A stretch of 64,000 bases of DNA from JAZDLO01 sp043801935 (GTDB taxonomy: Bacteria > Actinomycetota > Thermoleophilia > RBG-16-64-13), in NCBI GenBank assembly GCA_043801935.1, contig JAZDLO010000058.1:11820-75819 (forward strand). The letters run 5' to 3'. Positions 34,128 to 41,629 of this stretch are shown piece after piece; position 1 is the first letter of the stretch; each line of letters opens with the position of its first letter. Below the pieces are notes generated by a model. The model ran no database searches. It saw only the letters and a list, made by a program, of their open reading frames with translations, and had not been told where the DNA came from. A program made the translations under genes and the position numbers.

Positions 34128-36203
34128 ATGGCACCTTCCCAGTACGAACACCTTTTTTCGCCGCTCAGCATCGGCAAGGTGCAGCTGAGGAACCGGATCG
34201 TCAAGAGCGCGGCGCAGACCTATTTCTTTGAGCTAGGCGAGCATCGCGTCGGCGGCATAGCCAAGGCTTTCTACGGAGCGGTGGCACGAGGTGGGGTGGG
34301 CCTGATCATCGTCGAGACTCCCGCCATGGAGTGGCCCCTGGCAGAGACAGGCGACCGGCGCTTTCGGGTCGACGACGACAAATACATCAAAGAGATCGGC
34401 GAGCTTGCCGCCGAGATCCACCGGCACCGCTGCCCAGCCTTCGTCCAGTTCTACCATCGCGGCCCGTGGGGGGGTCCCTATCACACCGTGGCCAAGAGAG
34501 TGGCCGCGTCGCCTGTGACCTTCCCTTCGATGTTCGACGTCCACGAGGAGGAGCCGCCGCACGCTTTGACCATCGCCGAGATCGAGGAGCTGGTCGAGCG
34601 GTACGCCGGCGGGGCCCTCCGGATAGCCGAGGCCGGATTCGACGGCATCGAGGTCCACGCCGGCGCCGATCATCTCTTCGATACCTTCTTGTCCCGCTTC
34701 TGGAACAGGCGAGACGACATCTACGGCCCTCAGAGCATGGAGAACCGGACTCGCTTCGTGCTCGCAGTCATCAAGGAGATCAAGAAGCGGGTGGGGCAGG
34801 ATTTCCCCGTACAGGTGTTCATGAACGGCGTCGAGGCCGGCGTGGGTGAGCTGGGGCTCAGCGTGGAGGAAAACAAGACACTGGCCCGGATATACGAGGA
34901 AGCCGGAGCCGACTCCTTGCACGTGAGATCTCATTGGGTCGGCCAGCACCAGGGATCGTATCTGAGCGATACCCTCTTCTATCCCGAGCCGCTCATTCCC
35001 CTGAGTGAGTTTCCCAAGGAGATGGACTGGAGCCACCATGGATTTCTGTGCAACGTGCCGCTGGCGGCGGCCATCAAGCGGGTGGTCTCCATCCCCGTGA
35101 TGACAGTGTGCGGGTTCGACGCCGATTCGGGAGAAAAGGTCTTGCGGGAGGGCCAAGCCGATCTGATCGGCTTCAACCGGCGCATCTTCGCCGATCCTGA
35201 GTACCCCAACAAGGTCCGCGCGGGCCGGTTTGACGACATTCAGCCCTGCACCCACTGCGGCCACTGCAGCAGCACCTACAACGAGGTGAGGAAGTGCCGC
35301 GTCAACGCCTGCTTCGGCACCGACCAATACGATGTGGCGCCGCTAGGCACGAAGAAGCGGGTCCTGGTGGTGGGCGGCGGCCCGGCCGGCATGCAGGCTG
35401 CCCGGGTAGCTGCGCTCCGGGGGCATGAGGTCACCCTGTGGGAGAAGGGCCGGTACCTGGGCGGTTCGGTGCCCCTGGCGGCCATGGTCAAGGGGGTTCA
35501 ACTGGAAGAGCTCCCCGATCTCCTTCGCTTCTTCAGAAAGCAGATGGAGAAACTGGGCGTCGATGTCAGGCTGGGCAAGGAGTTCGATGCGTCCATCATC
35601 GCCCAAGCCAAGCCTGACGTGGTGATCCTGGCTGCCGGGGGTAATCCGCTGGTACCGGACGTCCCGGGGATCGATGGGCGAAACGTCATCAAGAGCAGCG
35701 ACTTGTACGGAAGGCTGCGGTTCTATCTGGGGATCTTCGGACCCAAGAGGCTCCGGGGCCTGACCAGATTCTGGATGCCGGTGGGCCAGAAGGTGGTGAT
35801 CATCGGCGGCGCTATCCACGGGTGCCAGTTGGGGGAATTCCTGGTCAAGCGGGGCAGGCAGGTGACGATCGTCGACACCGAGGGAGAGCTCGGCAAAGGA
35901 ATGTACCCGGAGAGAAGGACCCGCCTCTTCTACTGGTTCGACAAGAAGGGCGTCACCCGAATAGAGAGCGCGAAGCTCGTGGAGATCACGGAGAAAGGAC
36001 TGTCTATCGTCACCAAAGAGGGAGTGGCGCGATTCCTCGAGGCGGACAGCATCATATGTGCCCTACCTTTCGTGCCGAACTCGGAACTGCTCGAGAGCTT
36101 GAAGGGCAAAGTGCCGGAGGTCTACCCTATTGGAGACTGCGAGGACCCCGGTCTCATACGGGACGCCACCGCGGCCGGCTGGCGGGTGGCCAATGCGATC
36201 TAG
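34128..36203 (+). CDS. Divergent Fe-S/FMN/FAD enoate-reductase-like oxidoreductase
   Basis: A 691-residue paralogue of the preceding gene's family. The TIM-barrel motif reads H-A-G-A-D-H-L-F-D-T-F-L-S-R, so the active-site H-G-Y of typical members is replaced by A-D-H. The Fe-S motif is also spaced differently (C-T-H-C-G-H-C, then Cys after nine residues). FAD and second dinucleotide-binding motifs are intact (V-L-V-V-G-G-G-P-A-G-M-Q; V-V-I-I-G-G-A-I-H-G). A different substrate or a reversed reaction, as in trimethylamine-dehydrogenase relatives, is possible. The start at ATG 34128 has only a weak AGAGGCG upstream. Confidence 0.85.
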   Translation: MAPSQYEHLFSPLSIGKVQLRNRIVKSAAQTYFFELGEHRVGGIAKAFYGAVARGGVGLIIVETPAMEWPLAETGDRRFRVDDDKYIKEIGELAAEIHRHRCPAFVQFYHRGPWGGPYHTVAKRVAASPVTFPSMFDVHEEEPPHALTIAEIEELVERYAGGALRIAEAGFDGIEVHAGADHLFDTFLSRFWNRRDDIYGPQSMENRTRFVLAVIKEIKKRVGQDFPVQVFMNGVEAGVGELGLSVEENKTLARIYEEAGADSLHVRSHWVGQHQGSYLSDTLFYPEPLIPLSEFPKEMDWSHHGFLCNVPLAAAIKRVVSIPVMTVCGFDADSGEKVLREGQADLIGFNRRIFADPEYPNKVRAGRFDDIQPCTHCGHCSSTYNEVRKCRVNACFGTDQYDVAPLGTKKRVLVVGGGPAGMQAARVAALRGHEVTLWEKGRYLGGSVPLAAMVKGVQLEELPDLLRFFRKQMEKLGVDVRLGKEFDASIIAQAKPDVVILAAGGNPLVPDVPGIDGRNVIKSSDLYGRLRFYLGIFGPKRLRGLTRFWMPVGQKVVIIGGAIHGCQLGEFLVKRGRQVTIVDTEGELGKGMYPERRTRLFYWFDKKGVTRIESAKLVEITEKGLSIVTKEGVARFLEADSIICALPFVPNSELLESLKGKVPEVYPIGDCEDPGLIRDATAAGWRVANAI

Positions 36204-36276
36204 GAGTTAGGCTCGGCCTACGGGCAAGACACGTTGGGACTGAAACCAGGTTGGATTCTAAAGAAGGGGCGATCAA

Positions 36277-38892
36277 GTGGCAGCTGACAAAGGCAACGAA
36301 AAGACGGTCATCAAAGCCCTCGGCCTGAGCGGGGGTATCTTTGGGGCCGCGCCCTGTGCCGTGGACGTGAAAGACGGACGGATAATCAGGGTCAGGCCGC
36401 TGCATTATGACTCCAAGTACGATTCCAGCGAATTCAATGCCTGGAAGATCGAAAAGGACGGAAAGACTCTGAAACCGCTGATGAAGGCGGTCCCTTCTCC
36501 GTTCAGCCTGGCTTACAAGAAGAGAGCCTATTCCCCCAACCGGGTGAAGTATCCGCTGAAGAGGGTCGATTGGGACCCCAACGGCGAGCGCAACCCGCAG
36601 AACCGGGGCAAGAGCAAGTTCGTCAGGATCTCCTGGGACGAAGCTACCGATCTCATCGCCGGCGAGATCAGAAGAGTGCATAAAGAATATGGACCGCTGG
36701 GCATCCTGGTCCAGGGCGACGGGCACGGGGAATGCAAGATGGTCCATGCGCCGCACGGCTGCCCGACACTGCTCCTCGACAAGATGGGGGGGTTCACCCA
36801 GCAGGTCAGGAACCCGGACAGCTGGGAAGGGTGGTACTGGGGGGCCAAACACGTGTGGGGATCTGGTCTGATCGGCATGATGGCCCCCGCGGACAACATC
36901 GTGAAGGACATCTGCGAGAACAGCGACATGGTGGTGGTCTGGGGAGGCGACCCGGAGACGACACCCTGGGGATTCAGGGGGCAGTTCGCCAGTCGCCTCT
37001 GTTTTTTCTGGTCGGAGATCGGGATCAAACAAGTCTATATCTGTCCCGACCTGAATTACGCCGCAGCCATTCACGCCGACAAATGGATCCCGATCCTCCC
37101 CAACACCGATGCTGCCCTTCAGCTGGCCATCATCTACATGTGGATCAAGGAGGGGACGTACGACAAAGAGTATGTCGAGACCCATACCGTCGGTTTTGAC
37201 AAAGTCAGAGCCTATGTCATGGGGGATGAGGATGGAGTTCCCAAGACGCCGGAGTGGGCTTCCGAGAAGTGCGGGGTTCCGGAGTGGACCATCAAGGCCC
37301 TGGCACGGGATTGGGCGAAGAAGATCGTCACGATAGGTCACTACTTCGGAGGGGGCATGGCCCGGGGGCCCTGGTCCCACGAGCCGGCGCGCTTGGAAGT
37401 GATCCTGCTGGGGATGCAGGGATTGGGCAAACCGGGTGTCCACCAGGCCCAGATCGCGTACCAAGGGATGCCCAGAAACATCATGGCCCGCGGCACCGGC
37501 CATATGGGGATGTTCCAGAATCTCGTGAACTCGCCTGCGGGGGACCGGTTGCTAAAGCCCCACAAGACCACGCCCACCGCCTGGGGCAAGCAGCTCCTCC
37601 CCAAGACCCTGATCGAGGAAGGCATCAAGAAGCCGCCGGTCCATTTCTGGGGGACCGGAGGTCACGAGGTGCCGACGACGGATCAGTTCGTCAAGTACAC
37701 CTATCCGATCCCGAAGGAAGACGGCGGGACGGAGATACACATGATCTGGACCGACACTCCTTGCCGCACCACCTGCTGGAACTGCGGCAACGATGTCGCC
37801 GATACCATGAGGCATCCGAAGATCGAGTGCATCGTGGCCCAGCACCCCTGGCTGGAGAACGACGCGCTGTTCTCCGACATCATCCTGCCGACCAACACCA
37901 CTCTGGAGGTGGACGACATCTCCCCCTGCATCAGGGATGGAGATAGCTTCCAGAGCGTGTTGCTCATGAACCGGGCGATCAACCCCATCGGCGAATCCAA
38001 GAGCGACTACGAGGCGGTCTTGGAGGTCGCCAAAAAGCTCGGCAAGTACGACGATGTCACCGAGGGCATGACGAATGAGGAACTGGTCAGGGCGGTCTTC
38101 GACGGTCTGGGGTTCGATGAACACATCAGCTGGGAGGAATTCCAGGAAAAGGGCTACTGGGTGATCCCCGTGGATCCGGAATGGGAGAAGATCCCGGCAG
38201 GCCTCTACGGATTCTACGAGGATCCCGAAGCCAACCCGTTGCCCACGCCTACCGGAAAGCTCGAGTTCTATTCCGAGAGCCTTGCCCAGAACTTCCCCAC
38301 CGACAACGAGAGACCGCCTATCCCCAAATGGATCGAGAAGAGCATCACCCATGACGAGAGGATCACGAGCAAGCGGGCGGCCGTCTATCCTCTGCTCCTC
38401 ATGTCCAACCACGGGAGATGGAGGGTCCACGCCCAATGTGACGACATCCCCTGGACCCGAGAGGCTCCGACCTGCAAGGTCAAAGGCTTCGACGGCTACA
38501 TGTACGAGCCTTGCTGGATGAACCCGAAGGACGCTGAGGCGAGGGGCATCAAGCACGGCGACATCGTCAAGGTGTTCAACGAGAGGGGCGGCGTTCTCTG
38601 CGGCGCGCTGGTGTTCGAAAGGATCCGGCCCGGCGTGATCTCCATCGACCACGGAGCCAGGGCGGACTTCATCATTCCCGCCAAGCTGGACCGCGGGGGC
38701 GCGATCAACACCATCACTCCAGAGGGGCTGACTTCCAAGCATTGTGGCGGGCAGGCGACCAGCGGGTTCTTGGCTGAAGTGGAGCGAGTCTCCCTGAAGC
38801 AGATGGACGAATGGATGACAGATCATCCGGAGGCGTTCGAGAGGGAGTACGATCCGGCCTCGGGACTACGCTTCAACGCCTGGGTCGAGTGA
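36277..38892 (+). CDS. Transhydroxylase-like molybdopterin oxidoreductase alpha subunit (TH4, A-type, no adjacent beta)
   Basis: An 871-residue A-type alpha subunit, close to TH1 and TH6. N-P-D-S-W-E-G-W gives Ser182 as the presumed Mo ligand. The segment G-D-G-H-G-E-C-K-M-V-H-A-P-H has His150, His157 and His160 in place of the characterised enzyme's HH...GYR. There are no N-terminal Fe-S cysteines and no signal peptide. GTG 36277 is preceded by AAGAAGGGG. The next gene is a TetR regulator, and no ferredoxin-type subunit is nearby on either side. It must borrow a beta subunit (A-type betas are at 6270 and 63863), work alone, or be non-functional; the reading frame and the motifs listed here are intact. 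Confidence 0.9.
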   Translation: MAADKGNEKTVIKALGLSGGIFGAAPCAVDVKDGRIIRVRPLHYDSKYDSSEFNAWKIEKDGKTLKPLMKAVPSPFSLAYKKRAYSPNRVKYPLKRVDWDPNGERNPQNRGKSKFVRISWDEATDLIAGEIRRVHKEYGPLGILVQGDGHGECKMVHAPHGCPTLLLDKMGGFTQQVRNPDSWEGWYWGAKHVWGSGLIGMMAPADNIVKDICENSDMVVVWGGDPETTPWGFRGQFASRLCFFWSEIGIKQVYICPDLNYAAAIHADKWIPILPNTDAALQLAIIYMWIKEGTYDKEYVETHTVGFDKVRAYVMGDEDGVPKTPEWASEKCGVPEWTIKALARDWAKKIVTIGHYFGGGMARGPWSHEPARLEVILLGMQGLGKPGVHQAQIAYQGMPRNIMARGTGHMGMFQNLVNSPAGDRLLKPHKTTPTAWGKQLLPKTLIEEGIKKPPVHFWGTGGHEVPTTDQFVKYTYPIPKEDGGTEIHMIWTDTPCRTTCWNCGNDVADTMRHPKIECIVAQHPWLENDALFSDIILPTNTTLEVDDISPCIRDGDSFQSVLLMNRAINPIGESKSDYEAVLEVAKKLGKYDDVTEGMTNEELVRAVFDGLGFDEHISWEEFQEKGYWVIPVDPEWEKIPAGLYGFYEDPEANPLPTPTGKLEFYSESLAQNFPTDNERPPIPKWIEKSITHDERITSKRAAVYPLLLMSNHGRWRVHAQCDDIPWTREAPTCKVKGFDGYMYEPCWMNPKDAEARGIKHGDIVKVFNERGGVLCGALVFERIRPGVISIDHGARADFIIPAKLDRGGAINTITPEGLTSKHCGGQATSGFLAEVERVSLKQMDEWMTDHPEAFEREYDPASGLRFNAWVE

Positions 38893-38941
38893 GATAGGCG
38901 ACCGCTAGGGACACTCGGCCTCGCGGAGAAGGAGGGTGCCG

Positions 38942-39529
38942 ATGGCGCGGATGACGGCGGCGGAGCGTAAGGCTCAGATAATCGAAGTGGTGCTGGGCCT
39001 CGTGAACAAGCACGGAGTGCAGGGCACCACGACTGCTCGTATCGCGGCCGCGGCCGGAGTGACCGAGCCGACCCTCTATAAGTACTTCGACAATCGGCGG
39101 GAGATGCTCCTCGCCGCCCTCGACGTGGTTTTCGACCGAGCCGAGGAAGTGGTCAGGTCTTCCGACGAAAGCGATGCCGTCGAACGCCTCCGCAGGATCG
39201 GCCAATATCACACCCGAGAGACCAATGCGAAAAGGCTCGGGTTCGTCAATCCCCTCTTCGAGTTCATGGTGGCTCCTCCCGAGACAGGCCTGCGCGACAG
39301 GGTCAGGAGCCGAAATCTGGTCGTCATAAACGAGCTTGCTGCCATCGTCCAAGAGGGTAAGGCCCAGGGGCGCATCCGCCCGGACGTGGATGCCAAGCGC
39401 GTAGCCTGGCGGATAATGGGTTTCTACTGGTTCGAGGATGTCTCGTCCCTCATGGATCTCTCCGAAGTCGTGACAGAGGGTATGTCGGAAGAGATGTTCG
39501 AGCGCATCATCGCCGATATCCGAGCCTAG
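38942..39529 (+). CDS. TetR-family transcriptional regulator
   Basis: A 195-residue TetR-type protein. The N-terminal helix-turn-helix reads T-T-T-A-R-I-A-A-A-A-G-V-T-E-P-T-L-Y-K-Y-F (about residues 27-47), then a helical effector domain follows. ATG 38942 is chosen because GGAGG lies 7 nt upstream; GTG 38936 overlaps it. It follows TH4 after 49 bp and may be co-transcribed with it or control it. It is the only TetR seen in the window. Confidence 0.9.
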   Translation: MARMTAAERKAQIIEVVLGLVNKHGVQGTTTARIAAAAGVTEPTLYKYFDNRREMLLAALDVVFDRAEEVVRSSDESDAVERLRRIGQYHTRETNAKRLGFVNPLFEFMVAPPETGLRDRVRSRNLVVINELAAIVQEGKAQGRIRPDVDAKRVAWRIMGFYWFEDVSSLMDLSEVVTEGMSEEMFERIIADIRA

Positions 39530-39568
39530 GACCGAGACTATCGTGATCCTGGGCTGATGCGGCCCTGA

Positions 39569-39597
39569 TTGACACGTAGTCCCCATCATGTTACAAG
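39569..39597 (+). promoter_or_regulatory. Candidate sigma-70 promoter for SBP2
   Basis: A perfect -35 TTGACA at 39569-39574, 17 bp, then TACAAG at 39592-39597. SBP2 starts 60 bp downstream. The -10 is only partly consensus. Confidence 0.5.
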
Positions 39598-39656
39598 GAT
39601 AGTCTGCGCTAACTTGGAGCGCTCGTCAGATCGGGAATCGTGAAAGGGGAGGGGCA

Positions 39657-41141
39657 GTGCAAGAAGAGGAACGGGAATCCCAGGTTGAGGGTCTCGCTTC
39701 GCTCGCCGGCAAGTCTGTTTCACGGCGTGATTTCCTGAAGATGGCCGGCGTGGCCGGGGCGGCTGTCGGCGTGGGTGGCGGGCTGGCCGCCTTCATCGCC
39801 GGTTGCGGCGAGGAGACGACCACGACCACGGGCGGGGTCACGACAACCGGCGCTACCACGGCCACGACCGCCGGCTCGACGACCACCGTTGCCGCCGGGC
39901 CCGAGATGGGCAGGGAGATCAAGTTCGGTTGCGTCTCTCCCCTCACCGGCCCCGCGTCGGCCTTTGGCATCCCCGACAAATGGATCCTGGACGAGTGGTT
40001 GGCTGCCGCCGGTGACGGGCTGGTCTTCGGCGACGGCATGAAGCACCCGATCAAGATCGAGATGCGGGATAGCCAGTCGGATACCAACCGTGCAGCGCAG
40101 GTGGCTGGCGACCTCATCCAGAACGACAAGATCGACATGATGATGGTGTCTTCCAGCCCAGACACGGTCAACCCGGTGGCCGACCAGTGCGAGGCCCTGA
40201 GTATGCCGTGTCTGTCGAGCGACTGCCCCATGGAGCCGTACTACTTCGGCCGCGGTGCCACTCCCGACAAGCCGTTCAAGTGGACCTATCTGCTCTTCTG
40301 GGGGAACTACGAGCTCATGGAGGCCGCCAAGGTAGTCCTACCGCAGCTGCCTAACAATAAGGTGGTCGGCGGCGTATGGTCCAACGAGGTCGACGGCGAG
40401 GCTCGGCGGCAGGCCCTCACGCCGTTCTTCGAGGAGAACGGCTACACAGTGGTAGACGGCGGGCCATACCAGCCTGGTCAAGAGGACTACTCCTCCATGA
40501 TCAACAACTTCAAGAAGGGCGGCGTGGAGATCGTCAGCTTCCTCGGTGTCCCGCCTGACATGGCCAACTTCTGGAAGCAGTGCCTCCAGCAAGGGTTCAA
40601 TCCGGTTATTGCGGATATGGCCAAAGCCACGTTGTTCCCAACGGCGATGGAAGCCCTCGGAAACACAGGTTTCGGCATGATCGCCTGGTCATGGTGGCAT
40701 CCGACCCTCCCGTGGAAGTCCTCCCTCACCGGCGAGGATTGCGCGACTATCGCCACCCGCTTCGAAAAGGACACCGGCCAGCAGTGGACGCAACCGCTGT
40801 TGCACTACGTCACCTTCGAGTGGGCCGTGGACGTGTACAAGCGGGTCACCAACATCGACGACAAAGAAGAGATCATGAAGGTCGTGGCCTCGAGCAAGAT
40901 GGCGGACTCGATGGCCGGGGCGTTCGACTTCACCTCCCCGGTGGCGCCTAACAGCCGGCATATCGTGCCGAACGTCTACGGTACTCCGTGTTACTACGGG
41001 CAGTGGCTGGCGGCGACCAAGCAGTACCCATGGGACGTCCAGCAGTGGACGTACGACTTGGTCCCCGTCGACAACACCATGTGCCCGGAACTCGCCATAC
41101 AGAGCAAGCTGCAGCCCATCGACTACGCCTCCATGACTTAA
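39657..41141 (+). CDS. Tat-exported lipoprotein, periplasmic ligand-binding protein (SBP2)
   Basis: A 494-residue paralogue of SBP1. It has S-R-R-D-F-L-K-M-A-G (twin-arginine), a hydrophobic stretch, a lipobox ending I-A-G-C-G, and a shorter Thr-rich linker before the binding domain (I-K-F-G-C-V-S-P-L-T-G). It is closer to SBP3 than to SBP1 (shared G-D-G-x-x-x-G-D-G-M-K-H-P-I and D-S-Q-S-D-T/S-N-R-A-A-Q-V-A-G-D). The start is GTG 39657, with GGGGAGGGG upstream. It appears to be a single-gene unit with its own promoter, between TH4/TetR and the MoaD/Mo-oxidoreductase cluster. No ABC permease or ATPase is present. Confidence 0.88.
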   Translation: MQEEERESQVEGLASLAGKSVSRRDFLKMAGVAGAAVGVGGGLAAFIAGCGEETTTTTGGVTTTGATTATTAGSTTTVAAGPEMGREIKFGCVSPLTGPASAFGIPDKWILDEWLAAAGDGLVFGDGMKHPIKIEMRDSQSDTNRAAQVAGDLIQNDKIDMMMVSSSPDTVNPVADQCEALSMPCLSSDCPMEPYYFGRGATPDKPFKWTYLLFWGNYELMEAAKVVLPQLPNNKVVGGVWSNEVDGEARRQALTPFFEENGYTVVDGGPYQPGQEDYSSMINNFKKGGVEIVSFLGVPPDMANFWKQCLQQGFNPVIADMAKATLFPTAMEALGNTGFGMIAWSWWHPTLPWKSSLTGEDCATIATRFEKDTGQQWTQPLLHYVTFEWAVDVYKRVTNIDDKEEIMKVVASSKMADSMAGAFDFTSPVAPNSRHIVPNVYGTPCYYGQWLAATKQYPWDVQQWTYDLVPVDNTMCPELAIQSKLQPIDYASMT

Positions 41142-41256
41142 CTCAACTCGACTACGACGTGAAGGTCATCGCCAACACTACGGCTTCCCCGATCGAAATG
41201 CAGGGCTCGCTGGAGCCGCAGGCCCAAGGTTGTGGCAGGCTGTGCAACCGGTCGTG

Positions 41257-41541
41257 GTGAACGTCGAGCTGTACGGGATCGTACGGGATCTGGTCAAGGA
41301 TAGGAACGTGGAGGTCTGCCTTCCTGACCGGGAAGGCGCCTCGTACGGAGACGTGTTGGAGAACCTGGCGGAGCGGTACGGCCCTGCTTTTCGGGACCGG
41401 CTGTTCGGTAGCCAGGGCCTCCTGAGTTATGTGAAGGTCTATGCCGGTGGGAAGCCGGTCGAGGAGCTGGACCAGGCTCTGCCGGTCGGAGACGACCCGG
41501 CGGTGCGGATCATCGTCTTTGCGGCCGCGGGCGGCGGCTAG
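41257..41541 (+). CDS. MoaD/ThiS-like small sulfur-carrier protein (Mo-oxidoreductase-linked)
   Basis: A 94-residue beta-grasp protein ending in A-A-A-G-G-G, with the C-terminal G-G of sulfur carriers. It has the V-N-V-E-L-Y-G-I-V-R-D-L start and the V-F-A-A-A-G-G-G end of the MoaD family. GTG 41257 is the first codon of the conserved domain; a start at 41230 would add nine unrelated residues. A stable hairpin (41546-41588) and then the Mo-oxidoreductase operon follow. It is the second MoaD-like gene of the window, again beside a pterin enzyme. Confidence 0.8.
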   Translation: MNVELYGIVRDLVKDRNVEVCLPDREGASYGDVLENLAERYGPAFRDRLFGSQGLLSYVKVYAGGKPVEELDQALPVGDDPAVRIIVFAAAGGG

Positions 41542-41545
41542 AGTC

Positions 41546-41588
41546 GGTCCCGGAGTTCTGGGTCGTTTCGGCCCGGAGCTCCGGGACC
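41546..41588 (+). other. Inverted repeat after MoaD-like gene
   Basis: A perfect 10-bp stem (41546-41555 with 41579-41588) extended by weaker pairing encloses a 23-nt loop. No T-run follows. It may partly terminate or protect the MoaD transcript before the Mo-oxidoreductase operon. Confidence 0.5.
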
Positions 41589-41629
41589 GGCGTCATTAGT
41601 CAGCGACTTGGCGACACGGAGTGAATCAT

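Noticed and set aside
34022..34231. 69-codon frame across the tandem repeat
   Set aside because: Created by the duplicated 18-mer; overlaps the enoate-reductase start in another frame.
36234..36262. TTGGGA-17-TCTAAA promoter-like pair before TH4
   Set aside because: The transcript would start inside the TH4 ribosome site, which does not fit the AAGAAGGGG signal used by the gene.
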